Positions 22,984 through 34,158 of a stretch of 64,000 nucleotides of DNA are shown piece after piece; the first letter of the stretch is position 1; every line of letters begins with the position of its first letter. The stretch covers positions 1,494,870-1,558,869 of the forward strand of contig ML682232.1 of assembly GCA_007922195.1 (NCBI GenBank), given 5' to 3'. Under the pieces are notes generated by a model. It did not search any database and was not told the DNA's origin. It saw nothing but the letters and a program-made list of their open reading frames with translations. Origin of the DNA: Podocnemis expansa. Its lineage: Eukaryota; Chordata; Testudines; Podocnemididae. The position numbers and the translations under genes were made by a program.

Positions 22984-23972
22984 CTATGGGTTGTGCTAAT
23001 CACGAAGGGTCAGTTTTGGCTTTCGCAGTGGATTAGTCTCTTGAGTTTTGTAGAACTGTCCGTAAAGCTAGACCAGATTAAGTGAAAGTGCTCCTTTTGT
23101 CTATGACAAAGCTTGGAAAGGCTAGGATTGAAACTTGCTGCTAATGCAAGAGGCATTTCTGTGATAGAAAGTCTGGGGATCCCTTTATTTTCTCTGTCCG
23201 CCTCATCTACTTTGATGTCACCCCGTTGTAACCTAAGTTCACACAAAGGAAGATTTCATCAGCACCTATACCTTTGTTAACTGGAGGAGTGTGTGCTGTG
23301 TAGAATGATATTCCACTCCTCCCTTCTTCCTTACCCTGCTGGCGTGGAGTACTCTATACTTCTTCGGTTTGGGGAAATAGAGACCAACTGTTAGGCCCGG
23401 ATCTCTGGTATTTGGTTTCTGGCAGGAGTGCTCTATGTTGCCTTTGTCAAAAGTTTGAAGTGCTTTCCATGTAATCCTTAGGTGCAGACTCCAAAGGCAC
23501 TAAAGTTACCAGCTTACCTAAAACTACTACCAGAGTAAGCATTCAGGAGAGGAAAATAGATTAGCACTGAAAGAAGGGGCTGGGAGACAAATAGCCCATT
23601 CCTTTTATCTTGAAGGTGTTTGAGGTTGAATATCCTGGATCTGGTCTACAGCACAGAGTTAGGGCCACATAAGGCAAGTTATGTAAAACTAACTCTATAA
23701 GCATTTACACTAAAATGTAGCTCTTATCTGTGTAACTCGCCCCTGTTACATTGACTTAATAATTTCATATCCAGGAGAGGCATAGCACTTAAGTCAAGGT
23801 GGTTAGGTCAACACACTGTCACTTCACGTACTTTGTTGCTTACATTGACTGCTGTTACTTTTCAGAAACCATCCCACAATGCCCCATACTGGCAATTAAA
23901 TCAGTGCATGTGCTCCAAGTTAGGATGCGCATCACCAAAACAAGGAGTGTAGTGTTGACATCTCATCGAGCC
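22984..23972. other. Intron 1 stretch, possibly part of a Harbinger-like element
   Basis: No gene recognised. The segment from about 23630 to 24370 may be one larger element split by the Penelope copy at 23973, since GTGTAGACCAGGC appears at 24359. I could not find a convincing matching left end. Confidence 0.35.
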
Positions 23973-24322
23973 AAACTGGACTGTCACTGCACAAAAGAAT
24001 GAATGGACACAAATCAGAGATCAAGTATGGTAACATTAAAAAATCAGTAGGGGAACATTTCAGTGTACACAAACATTCTGTAAAAATCATTCTATTCACA
24101 GTACTTCAGCAAAAAAATAAAACTTCAAAAACAGACTCCAGTGTGAAACTGCAGAGCTGGAATTTGTATGCAAATGAGACTCCATCCCATTGGGTCTGAA
24201 TAGGTATTTGGATTGGCTGACTTGTTACAAAAGGTAACTTCCCCTCTGTTTATATTATCACCTTCTCAGCTCTAAATTTGTCAGGCTTTAAAAGTGCCCC
24301 AGGACTCCATTTTTGTTATATT
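23973..24322 (+). mobile_element. Penelope-like element 3' fragment (third GIY-YIG remnant)
   Basis: The frame from 23999 reads MNGHKSEIKYGNIKKSVGEHF, the same endonuclease segment as at 14184. It is followed by a degraded tail and the terminal phrase GTCAGGCTTTAAAAGTGCCCCAGGACTCC at 24281-24309. The ribozyme region between them is not recognisable. Truncated and non-functional. Confidence 0.75.
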
Positions 24323-24965
24323 GTAGCGTACATATCTCCTGGTGATGGCTGCCAGCAGTGTAGACCAGGCATAAAGTTGATTTAATTTTATATTGTAGAC
24401 TTGCCTCAAGTTATTCTTTTAGTGCGAGCTTTGTCTGGAACCAAAGAGATATTAGAGTAATAATGTGTTACACTGGACCCCACAGATACAAATCCAAGTT
24501 CTGACCATACTAAAAGTGAGATGTGGCTGTTGCATATTCATTCCTTTTGGCTTTGAAACCATTCACAGCTTTTGTAGTAACCATCAGTACTAATGGGGAA
24601 CGTTACCTTCAGTTTCACTGAGATTACTCTTTGCAGAGTTGTAGAGATTGAAAATTGTAGAAGTTGCACCAAGACTTAACACTTTGTCTAGTTTAGTTCT
24701 TGAAATCCAAGGGTAGGATTTTCAAATGTTCGTTGGAACAAATTTAGGACAACATTGAGAGCTATTGAAAATTCCACTTCCAGCATTCTTAGCTGTTGAC
24801 GGACTGTGTTCAGATGCTTCCAAAGCTGTTCTTTTGTATGTTGCTGGGATTCTTGACACACAAGTTTACTGAAGGCTATCCTGAAGTAGATCATCTTTTT
24901 ATTCACAAGAATTCAGGTTTCTTTAGCGGTTGGAATCTCCGGTTCATAGTGCTTGCTATGATAGA

Positions 24966-25212
24966 TAGAGCCCTGCACGGATAAAAATAAGTGGATCTGT
25001 ATCCGACTTGCATTCACAAAAAATGGTCCGCAGATATCCATGTTGTATCCACGGATGTGGATATAATGTGGATATCCACATATTTGCAGGGCTACAGCTC
25101 TGTGCAGATAAAAATATGTGGAGCTGCATCCTCAAGAAATGATCTGTGGATATCTGTGTTGTATCCGCAGGTGCTGATATAAGGTGGATGTCCATGGATT
25201 TGTAGGGCTCTA
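24966..25212 (+). mobile_element. hAT element organised as a tandem dimer
   Basis: The outer termini TAGAGCCCTGC and GTAGGGCTCTA lie inside perfect 8-bp duplications ATGATAGA (24958-24965 and 25213-25220). Two diverged copies of one unit lie inside, 24966-25093 and 25098-25212. Each has CTGTGCAGATAAAAATA-like and ATATCCATGTTGTATCC-like phrases, joined by a short ACAG. The motif GGATATC and its relatives recur throughout. Confidence 0.75.
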
Positions 25213-25987
25213 ATGATAGATACTTTGAACTTTAAATAAGATCCCACTTGTGGTGATCATGTCCATTCTGCTGTTCTAACTGAAGCTATTTAGATATAAC
25301 TGTCCCGTGCAAGCAGGCTCTTTTCCCTATGGTACTAGCCAGATCACTCAGCACTCTCTGTTTTTAACCTCTCAAGGCATTCTGATTTTAGAATACAGTA
25401 CACTGCAGTGCCTCATTTGGACTCTTAATAATAAATATAGGACACGGCTTCTCTGAAGCCATATTATTTTCCCAGTGATGTACAGAAGGCACTGCAGCCC
25501 ATGAATAGATTCCTCATCTGGAAGAAAATTTCTTGGATTTAATGATGCAGAGTTTTAATTCAGCTCAGTGATTTAAAAATCTAGGGATGCAAGTATGTAA
25601 GCTGCTTTCTTGCCACTTCTGGTTTATTAAAATAACTAGTGGCAAAATATCATAAAACAGGAACTTAAAGGGACATGGTTACCACATGAGAGTGTCTTGC
25701 TGCTGAAGCAGAGCTCCTCAAAGCAGTGGATGGGTAGAATTTTCCCAAGTGACTTTATAAGACCTGCAAGAAAAGGAGTTTTAAAGATGAAAAAATATTT
25801 AGGTGATAAGCTTTCATGGTGACTGGGTCTGAAGTTTGATCTACCCGGACAAACATTCCTTTAACCTCTTTGGAAGGATATAATCGTGGTCCATTGACCA
25901 CATCTCAACAACTCTAATTCAGCTCTTCATTATTATGGGTTGAGAACTGAGTTTTACATTACAAGCCCCAACTTCCTTCTTTGTTCA
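25213..25987. other. Intron 1 stretch without recognised gene
   Basis: AT-rich intron sequence with no repeat or frame that I recognise. Confidence 0.4.
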
Positions 25988-26201
25988 AAATAAACAAGGA
26001 GTCCTGTGGCGCTTAAAGACTAACAAATTCATGTATCACGTGAGCTTTCTCAGGAGAAAGTTACACTTCGTCAGACAGTTTAAAGCTTCTGTAAGTTCCC
26101 CCATCTTCAAAGTGTCTGACAACGGGGGATTTTCTCCCACAAAAGCTCATGCAATAAATAAATTTGTTAGTCTTTAAGTTCTACAGGACTCCTTGTTTGT
26201 T
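25988..26201. mobile_element. Penelope-like fold-back element (short loop)
   Basis: The left arm (25988 to about 26083) is a minus-strand terminus, AAACAAGGAGTCCTGTGGCGCTTAAAGACTAAC. The right arm (about 26089-26201) is plus strand and ends GTTAGTCTTTAAGTTCTACAGGACTCCTTGTTTG. The left ribozyme keeps CTGACGA and GAAA, but its stem II is destroyed. The right one reads CTGACAA and AAAA. Neither should cleave. Confidence 0.8.
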
Positions 26202-26311
26202 TTAAATCTTCATGAAACTGTAATAGCTTTGAAAACAAAACATAATGAAGGGATTGAAATTATTTTTTATAAAATCCTGTTTTGTACATTGCATGCTTAG
26301 TCGCAGGAGTT

Positions 26312-26525
26312 GTTTACAGTGTTTGGTGTAGCCACGCTGATTCCAGGATATTAGAGAGACAACTTGAGTGAGGTGATAATATTTTTAATTGGATCACCTT
26401 CTGTTGGTGAAAGAGACAAGCTTTCAGGCTACACAGCTCTTCAGGTCCTAGAGCATGTGTAGCTCTCGTGTGTGTCTTTCAACAGAAGTTGATTCAGTAA
26501 AAGATATTACATTATCCGACTTGAC
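26312..26525. mobile_element. Second Penelope-like hairpin family with ribozyme-like core
   Basis: The left arm runs on the minus strand from TGTAGCCACGCTGATTCCAGGATATTAGAGAGACAAC to GAAAGAGACAAGCTTTCAGGC. It turns at about 26455 and returns as GTGTGTCTTTCAACAGAAGTTGATTCAGTAAAAGATATTAC. This resembles a common turtle and crocodilian repeat with the phrase TCTCTAATATCCTGGGACC. On the minus strand the core CTGAAGA (26438-26444), a short GCT/AGC hairpin, GAAA and AGCTTG follow in hammerhead order, with two extra bases before GAAA. Confidence 0.65.
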
Positions 26526-27106
26526 TCTCTAGTTGCAAGTGTTATGTTCAAAGAAACTGTCGACTAGTTTTAAAGTGTTAAAACCTGAAATAAAGTAGAA
26601 TTTTGCAGTATTACCCTTTTCTGTACTGTGGCTTCTGAGAGTTATACCTTAACTCTATTTTTTGACTGACTTTAAACCAGTGCTTCTTATCCTCTTCATT
26701 AAGTAGTAAAATGTAGAGAAGGTGAAGATCAGTTTGCATTAGCCTGCTCTTTTTCAAGAGTTAACAGTTTGCTGTTTTGTTGCTTCATTGAAATATTATG
26801 AATATTGCTTAGAAAAGCAGTGACCATTTTTAAAAAGGTATCAGACTTTATGGCTTGATGAAGAATGCATTCCTTGTTTACAGATTTTTTTGAGGGCCTG
26901 AAAATGTTGCACTTTTCTACATCTGTATAGAGGATAATTCCAAAACTCCTCCAAGAACCATTTTCCTGGCCCCCCCCCGCTCCCCCCCATCACAATACCT
27001 CATGTACTTGTAGTGCATAGTTACACTGTTGTTAGAGCTTATTTGTAGTAAGTGTCTTTGCTGGTTTAATACTAGAATCATTGTCCCAGACTCTGGTGAG
27101 TTAAAG
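26526..27106. other. Intron 1 stretch without recognised gene
   Basis: Contains a C-rich run at 26971-26987 but no recognisable element or coding frame. Confidence 0.4.
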
Positions 27107-27114
27107 AGCTAGAT

Positions 27115-27331
27115 CAGTGGTTCCCAACATTTTCTCTGCTGTGGCACACCTTGCTACTTTTAATTAATTTGAGGCACACCACCATATGGTTTCCAAGTGA
27201 GCTCATGAATATTCATGAGTCAGTGAGCCAATCCAGAGCTCTTTGAGTAGTTTTTCAAAAAAATTTGTGGCACACCTGCCCAGACCTGAGAGCACACCTG
27301 TGTGGCATGGCACACTGGTTGGGAAACTCTG
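27115..27331 (+). mobile_element. Short hAT element (CAGTGGTTCCCAAC family)
   Basis: The termini are CAGTGGTTCCCAAC and GGTTGGGAAACTCTG, within perfect 8-bp duplications AGCTAGAT (27107-27114 and 27332-27339). Internal phrases GAGGCACACCACCAT and ATGAATATTCATGAG also occur at 54711 and 60465 in reverse, and in the ends of the large element at 50685. Confidence 0.9.
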
Positions 27332-27438
27332 AGCTAGATCAGCTTCAGCATGTTAGCTGCAGGCTAGCCAACCATGACTTTTGCCATTGTTAGCAGATCT
27401 AAAATGATGAGGGTGCTTGGAGCAAGATTCTGCCTTGT

Positions 27439-27487
27439 TTATACCTGTGCAGGTCCAATGAACTTTACTGAGGTTGCACAGGTATAA
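27439..27487. repeat. Perfect 13-bp inverted repeat inside an interspersed palindrome
   Basis: TTATACCTGTGCA (27439-27451) and TGCACAGGTATAA (27475-27487) are exact reverse complements around a 23-base loop containing CCAATGAACTTTACTGAGG. It belongs to a widespread reptilian palindromic repeat with the centre CCATTGACTTCAATGG. Confidence 0.7.
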
Positions 27488-28472
27488 GCAGAAACAGTTA
27501 TGTGTGAGACAGGATGCCTGTCAGGATCTTTAGAAATAAACTTTGTGTGTTCTGACACTGCTCAGTCTTCAGAAGTTGAAAGTTGCAGCATGTACTAGGT
27601 ATGACATTTTACTTTTGTTTTGACTGAACTAGTGCATCTGAGAAGTCAGTCTGGTTTTAAGGACAGTTCAGCTGTTTAAGGGAGTGTTTTGAAGTTCTGT
27701 GTGTGTGGTTAGTACCAGTTCAGCTGGAGGGGTGTCTTTAACTGCTAATAGGTTTGAATTTGTCATTGAGGATGTTCAGCTATCCTACCAGCAGCATTTG
27801 TCTTCCATTTGGCAAAGGCGTTTTATTCTGTTTCCCGTTTTAAAGAAGTAGAACAGAAGACAACATGGTTCACTTTTGTTTGCTTCCTTATTTGTATATC
27901 ATCAATGTCAGCAAGAGTAAGCACAGATCTCTAGTGTTTACTAGCTACCTGCTAAGGCACAGGGCACAGGAAAACATGACAACACTTTAGTATCAATGTT
28001 AGGAAGTAAGGTTTGTTTAGAAAAATCTTTTTGGTGGTAATGGTGGGTCTTAACATACATGTTGTCCTTTGGGCACCATTCTGCTACACATTACCATTAG
28101 ATTAAATATGCCCAGTACTGTCCAGCAGAATGTATACCACCAGTACATTAACTTTGTGTTAGTGGGATTCAGCAGCATAACTGGTGCAGAGGGCATCAGT
28201 GGGTTAGCGGAAAATATTTGGACCTGGGAATCAGCATAATTTGACTTGTTTTATGGGGAATACGTCTAAGGTTGTGAATTTAAGTTTTGGCTGTCAGTTG
28301 TTTTGGAGATGCCATTTTAACAGAGAGCTGAAGTAAACTTGTATCTTATGTGTGAAAAAAGGGGACAAATGATTTCAGTGTGTATTGAAATATTTCTGTC
28401 AAGGGTAGCATTGTGCTACAAACTTTATTTCTTCTGCAGATGCCATCCAGATTTTTTGAGCTGGATAGACTA
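27488..28472. other. Intron 1 stretch without recognised gene
   Basis: No further repeat or coding feature recognised. Confidence 0.4.
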
Positions 28473-28480
28473 ATCTAGAC

Positions 28481-28670
28481 CAGTGGTTTTCAAACTTAGG
28501 GTTGGGACCCAGTACTGGATGGCAGATCTTCAGGCACTGGGTTGTGGCACCCTCTGCTGCTGCTACCAAAAGACTGGACTTCATTGCTTAAAGATATAGT
28601 TGTTGGGTCATGGGCATAAATGATTTTTTTTTCAATTGGCTCCTGAGAAAAAGAAGTTTGAAAACCACTG
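28481..28670 (+). mobile_element. Short hAT element (CAGTGGTTTTCAAAC family)
   Basis: The inverted ends CAGTGGTTTTCAAACTT and AAGTTTGAAAACCACTG... are paired imperfectly, and the 8-bp flanks ATCTAGAC and ACCTAGAT match at six of eight. Contains the phrase GGGTTGGGACCCAGTACTGG. No coding capacity. Confidence 0.8.
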
Positions 28671-29129
28671 ACCTAGATTTTCAGTGATTTTGCTATGATG
28701 GTCTGAGGTGTGTTACTGATTTAGGCAAAAAAAGTTGTTTATTTGATTGATAGACTGCAGAAATCCTGCTCTTTCCATTCATCAATTAATTAGTTAATTC
28801 CTACAATAGACCTAGATTTTTACCCTGGGTGACCTTAAAACAAACTTGCATGAATGGTTTTAAAAATTAAATGTGTCTCAGTTCACCTTTTCCTGGGTGT
28901 CTGTCTGAATTCCTGATACTGCAGTTGGACCAGTACAGTTAACCTGATGGCAGAGTTGTGACACTTATGCTAAAAACTCCCTTCATTTGTTTGGTACCAG
29001 CATAATACAGTTACTGTACATTGAACTCTCCCTTCTCGACATTCTTTCTTGTACCTTGAGGTCAAAGGCATAATCTGAGTATCTGCTCCTTATTGTTGTT
29101 CTAATTCTTAAACTGATTATACTTCGGGG

Positions 29130-29570
29130 AAGTGCCTTGTCCTGCAGTTAGAGTATATCATAGTGTTAGGGCTGAAGTCAGCTCCCAACTCTGCCACTGG
29201 TTACTACCCAGGCTCTCATGGAAAGATTCTTCTGTTTTGAGGAAGATTATCCATTCTATTGGTAATGTTAAGCATAGGTTCTCTCACAAGCCAGCAGTAT
29301 CTTTTAAAGTGGAAGAAGTTAAGAGGGATTATGCATGTGGTCCAAGGTAACTCATGTAACCTTTCCATAACTTAGTTGCCCCATTTTAAAATCTGGCATA
29401 TGCCGTGAGCTGCAGGAAGGATTAGTGTCTGTAGAGCACTTTTGAGATCCTCCTGTGTAAGACATAAACTCTTAAAGGCAGGGGCAAATGTTTGGTACAG
29501 GGGCTTGTGCAATGAGTCTTTGGCCCATGACTGGGACTCCCAGGCACTTCTACTATAAATAATCATATAC
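29130..29570 (+). repeat. CORE-SINE/MIR-like fragment and adjoining interspersed repeat
   Basis: 29130-29465 shows the phrase order of a MIR-like SINE (CTGCAGTTAGAGTATA, CCAACTCTGCCACTGG, a degraded TAACCTTTCC...CCCCATTTTAAAAT, TAGAGCACTTTTGAGATCCTC). 29466-29570 continues with GGGGCTTGTGCAATGAGTC and CCATGACTGGGACTCCCAGGCA, a companion repeat in the same genome. Both are diverged. Confidence 0.55.
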
Positions 29571-29917
29571 ATACCAGGCATTAATTTTTTTGTAGCCACG
29601 GGGGACTGCTCTAGGGTCTGTCTTAATGTGTGTGTCAGAACTATATAGGGGCTGTAGTGATGGTAATCTTTGTGTGTCATGAAATAAAATTTCCTTTCCT
29701 TTCAAACTCATGATTGTTTTTTATGATAACTTTTAGTATGGAATTGTAGTATGGCAAAGAGTACCTTCTCTAAGTTTATCTGCTCAATTTCTCTTCCCCC
29801 TTCACTGTTCTCTACTCCCCGCTTCTTCACGCCTTATATTCCCTGGCCTTACATGGGTTAGTTTACGCTCCCCCTCCACTCCAAACCTTCATATGTTCTG
29901 CTGCTTGTATTACTGTA

Positions 29918-30345
29918 GCACTTAAAGGTCCCAGTTCAGGTCAGGGACCCCGATGAGCTAGGTGTTGTCCAGGACACCTAGTAAAATAGATTGCAAGATC
30001 CTTGGGACAGAGGTTAAGGGCTTGTCTGTGTGAGGAAATGGGCAGAACTGTACCAGTAAATCTCTGTGTGGATGTGCTGTTCTGGAATGTGACAGTGGGT
30101 GGGGGGAAGGTCTTTATTCTGGAAGTGTGTGTCCCTACAGAGGGTTAAGTACAACACTAGTCTGTGGTTTATACCAGTCAGTTTCCCCATGTAGATAAGC
30201 CCTGAATAGACAAGACAAAGAACTGAGAGGTAAACAGATGAACAGTGAACAGAAAATGACTTTGCCCATATGCGTCACAGTGGGAAGAGCCAGAGATAGA
30301 ATCCAGACCTCTGTAGTCTCAATTTAATGCCATATCCACTGATCC
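29918..30345. repeat. Interspersed repeat with MIR-like minus-strand part, split by a Harbinger-like MITE
   Basis: 29918-30017 reads GTAGCACTTAAAGGTCCC and GATGAGCTAGGTGTTGTCC. 30205-30345 reads AAAATGACTTTGCCCATATGCGTCACAGTGG and CCAGACCTCTGTAGTC, the reverse complement of a MIR-like SINE body. Between them, 30018-30202 is an inserted element with ends GGGCTTGTCTGTGTG and CATGTAGATAAGCCC, flanked by TAA and TGA. Confidence 0.6.
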
Positions 30346-31191
30346 ACTGATGGGGGTTATGACTTCTTACAGAGGTGCTTCCATTCAGACATATGTAATT
30401 TAGGCCTCTCTTAGCTCTAAAAGCTAAGGCCACTTTATCAAGTGATGGTGTAGGCAAGCATGGGCATTTTTGCTTTGCACTATTATTAATATATCTGTTT
30501 TTTGAGACTGTGGTAAAGGCAGCCAGTGCTTATGCTACTGTTTGCACCTCTTGTTGCTCTGATGCTACTGAAAAATGGATACTGATTTTTAATACAGCTA
30601 CATGTACAGAGAGAGGGCAATAGTGATGTTATTCTCCCCATACTCTATGCCTTCCTTTTGTCAAACAATGACTCGGTTTTCTAAGATATAAAGAGCAGAA
30701 AGTTCCAGCACTGCGGGATGTTTGTGGCCACAGTCAGCTGGGTCATGTTTGCACTCCTCCCATTTAGTCACTGAGGCATTTGTCTCTTATATTCTAGAAC
30801 CTGCAGGGCTGAGGTTACTTCTCCCCCTGCTTTCATCACTCCGTAGTATCCTTTTATTCTCTTAGCTGCTGTGTGTTAGCCAAAGTTTGATTCATAGTCA
30901 GATCCCTTTAATTCTAAGACAGGTTGTTGAATTTAGGATGTAAAGGTAGAAGAAGTTTCACTGATGTAAGTGGCTTTCTGTACCTCTGTGCACCAGCATG
31001 GAACTAATCATTTGACTGAATTAGCATTGCACTTTTTCAGCCACTGTACCTGACTGAGATCTGCATAGATTCGTTACTTAGAGATCTTTGAATAGACTGA
31101 CTTGTTGTGAGGAGTGTCAGCTCACAAGTGCTTCTTAAATTTCAGAACAGTTGACTACTAATTTCAAGTGGTAAATCTTCACATTAGCATG
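30346..31191. other. Intron 1 stretch without recognised gene
   Basis: No repeat or coding feature recognised. Confidence 0.4.
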
Positions 31192-31199
31192 CATTAGGA

Positions 31200-31352
31200 C
31201 AGTGGGTCTCAACATTTTGCGGGTTGTAACATGCTTGGTGGCATATCTCAACCCTACAGGATGCACCCCACCCCACCCCGGCTGAATCCAGCCATTTCCC
31301 CGGATCCCTACAACACAGTAATGTGTCCTGATACAGTGGTTGAGAACCACTG
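31200..31352 (-). mobile_element. Short hAT element, first of a back-to-back pair
   Basis: The termini are CAGTGGGTCTCAAC and GGTTGAGAACCACTG, with flanks CATTAGGA (31192-31199) and CTTTAGGA (31353-31360). The interior GGCTGAATCCAGCCATTTC is the reverse complement of the family at 22623 and 34899. Confidence 0.85.
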
Positions 31353-31360
31353 CTTTAGGA

Positions 31361-31845
31361 TAGAGGTTTTCAACCAATGTGCCATGGCACACTGGTGTGC
31401 TGTGAGAACTGTCCAAGTGTGCCATGGAATTTTGTGCTAAGGTAATGAAAATTAATGTAAAAACAAACATTGTTTCGTCTCAAACAACATTCTCTATAAC
31501 CAAAATCACAACTCACAGAATTTATGGAAATTATCAAATTAAAAGTGAGGTATCAGTCTTTCGATTCTAAAACATGAACATTTTAAACACAGGTGACCAC
31601 AGGACAGAATTGAAATTATGTATATTTTTTCTGGTGGCTTTTTTTTCTGGTGGATTAATGCATTTGATCCTTCTTTAGCTTGTGTACACTGTATTGCGAA
31701 CCTCTCTAGTAAGACCATAACCATAGTAAAAGTAAATAAATGTGATGTTTATGAGCAATCAGTGCATCTGAAAAAAGAGGGTGTGCCATGGAATTGTTTG
31801 TCTCATTGAAGTTTGTCCTGTTACTGAAAAGGTTGAAGACCGCTG
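31361..31845 (+). mobile_element. hAT element of a second family, abutting the first
   Basis: The ends TAGAGGTTTTCAACC and GGTTGAAGACCGCTG are inverted. Perfect 8-bp duplications CTTTAGGA lie at 31353-31360 and 31846-31853. At 485 bp it is longer than its neighbours and AT-rich inside. It carries GTGCCATGG near both ends, as in the CAGTGGTTCCC family, but the middle differs. No transposase frame is visible. Confidence 0.85.
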
Positions 31846-31853
31846 CTTTAGGA

Positions 31854-32797
31854 TACCCATTAGTTAGTTAGGTTGTAGAAGTATCCACTGGGGAAGGAAA
31901 ACTGCAGGCAGGGAGAGAACCTCTAGGTGGCACCAAAAGTCTTGGTTATTGGATCATTTGTGCCTTGCACAAGTACTAGTTTGGGGGTGGAGACTAACTT
32001 ATCTGTTCTGAATTGGCAGGAATGAGGTGTGGAATTCCACTTATGTAGTTTTCATGTGCAACAGTTAATACTATGACAGGCTGATTATTTTAATTATCTC
32101 AAAAATTGTTTGATCAGTGAAGAGGGCAAAATATAATGCTTCAGATACATAGGGTAAACTTCTGGAACAATGACTAGCAAAAAGTGCTGTGTTTGGGAGT
32201 ATTTGTTTTGTTTTTTTAAACAGTTATTTGGATACTACTACCACTGGTGATGTGAGCTGTGCCAGAGAATGTAACATGCTGTATATGAACGTATGTTAGC
32301 TAGCTGGGTATCAACTTATATCAGCAGCGGCTCTGAGTATTCCTGGTTGATTTTTAACATTCCTTTGCACTTCTGAGAGAACGTTATGTGGAATTGCATT
32401 GCAAAACTGGTAGATTAATTTGGTAAGGTTAAAAATGATGGACCTAATCCTGCAACAGCTGTGGTCCAATTCACTTTAATAGGCCTGCTTATGGTAGTGC
32501 GCATTGCACCTCTGTTGCAGAGGTTGGCAGAACTGGGCCCTTAAGCAAAGCACGCCCGGTGAGGATAAACAGGTATTTCTTCGGTCATTGAACTACTGCT
32601 GCTATATGTGGTTAGAGTTCTAGGGAAGACTTGTAGGTCTATTCGAAAAGGATTTGTTTTGATGTGTGCTCAGGTCAGAGATAGGAAACATAAAAAGTTC
32701 CTTATTTCTCAGCATCTTTTACCAACAGAACATTCATTATAAATTAGAAACATTTTTTTGTTTGCTTCTAGCAGTCTAGGGAATTTCCATGGACATA
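31854..32797. other. Intron 1 stretch without recognised gene
   Basis: A palindromic repeat fragment lies at 32437-32541 (GACCTAATCCTGCAACAGC ... AACTGGGCCC). Nothing else recognised. Confidence 0.4.
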
Positions 32798-32810
32798 TCA
32801 TTCTGTTTGA

Positions 32811-32893
32811 CAAACAAGAAATCTAGCGGCGCTTTTGAAGACTAACATTTATTTATCATGTGATTTTGTGAGGAGAAAATCCCACTTTGTCAG
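32811..32893 (-). mobile_element. Minimal Penelope-like insertion (single arm)
   Basis: An 83-bp minus-strand copy runs from the terminus CAAACAAGAAATCTAGCGGCGCTTTTGAAGACTAAC to the ribozyme box. It stops exactly at CTGACAA (minus strand). Direct repeats TCATTCTGTTTGA (32798-32810) and TCATTCTGTCTGA (32894-32906) flank it, 12 of 13 identical, so it is a complete 5'-truncated insertion and not a fragment of a larger copy. Confidence 0.8.
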
Positions 32894-32906
32894 TCATTCT
32901 GTCTGA

Positions 32907-34158
32907 AATATTGACAAGAGTTTGCAAGAGGTAAGGAAAAAGGGAAGCCAAACAGAAAACAAAGTTCAACATACGAGCAGGAAAGTGTGTCTCCACACTG
33001 AAATCGCTCCTGTGGATATTGGACAACAAGCCTCATGGGTTCAAAGGCTGTGGATGCTGTTTATTTAGAATGCTTCCTCCCAAAAAGCAGTCTTTTAAGA
33101 CTGTCCAGACACTAGTGTTAAATAATTTGACAAATAGCTCTTGGATCGCATGAGGGGAACAAATGCCTGATGCAGTTGGAGGTGATGACTTCTTTCAAAG
33201 TTGTTATTTTTAAAAGGCTTGTGTGGCCAGCATGTCTATCTGGCAGCCAGCTGCAAAACTCAGTTCACACACTGAGGTGCGCGCAGTTCACATTTGAAAG
33301 GTTCTCTTCTCAGCCACCAAAGTAGAAATATTGGGCCAGATTCTAAACATTGTATAGCATGTGAGTGATCTATAGGGGTCATGAGTGAGCCACAAGGATC
33401 AGGGAGAGAATTCCCCTGAGGTGTTTGAAGCCTTTGTGCCCAACCAAGAAGACCTTAAAGTCCCTCCTAGCAAACCCGGGCATTGAGGAACTGGGAATGT
33501 GTTGAGGCTGGGAGAAGGTGTAGCTGTGTATCTTTGCCTCACTTTCCTTTGGGCTGTATCTCTCAGGAGAACTCAGAATATGGCCTGAGGGCTCTCTTCC
33601 CTGAGGAAGTTAGATGATTTTGAATTTTTATGCCAAGTGCTTAGCCTAATTAGCGCATGTATGTGTTTAGAATTTTGCATACTTGATTTTGCAGAGGTTA
33701 GCGCTGGCACTAACTAAAGAAACATGCCTGTGAAGTTTAGGGTCTAAGATAACAAAAGGGCTCTGACTAGTTATTCACTCATAATACTTAGAATTTTTCG
33801 TTTTATGTATGCCTGTACAGTGTTTGACTCTCTAGAGCAGACATCCTGATATCTAACAGCGGGGTCCCTAGCTTTTCAACGTTTTCTGCCCTTTTGTGAA
33901 GTTAGATTTTTCCCTTAGAATTTTAGTAAACCGAGAGGGGGAAGTCCAAACTTCTTTATTTTCCCATAATTGGAAGCATATAACTTTAGGACAGCCTAGA
34001 TTGTTTTGTTGATGTCTTTGAGCAATTTAAAAGATGGGAAAAGGCATTCAAGGAAAGCTATCCTGTCTGTTTCTGTGAAGTGAATCCTTCAGGGACTGTT
34101 AATGCATAGCTACTATAGGGAATAGAAAGTATGTGTGAGACCATCACTCTGAGGGTAA
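32907..34158. other. Intron 1 stretch without recognised gene
   Basis: No repeat or coding frame that I recognise. Confidence 0.4.
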
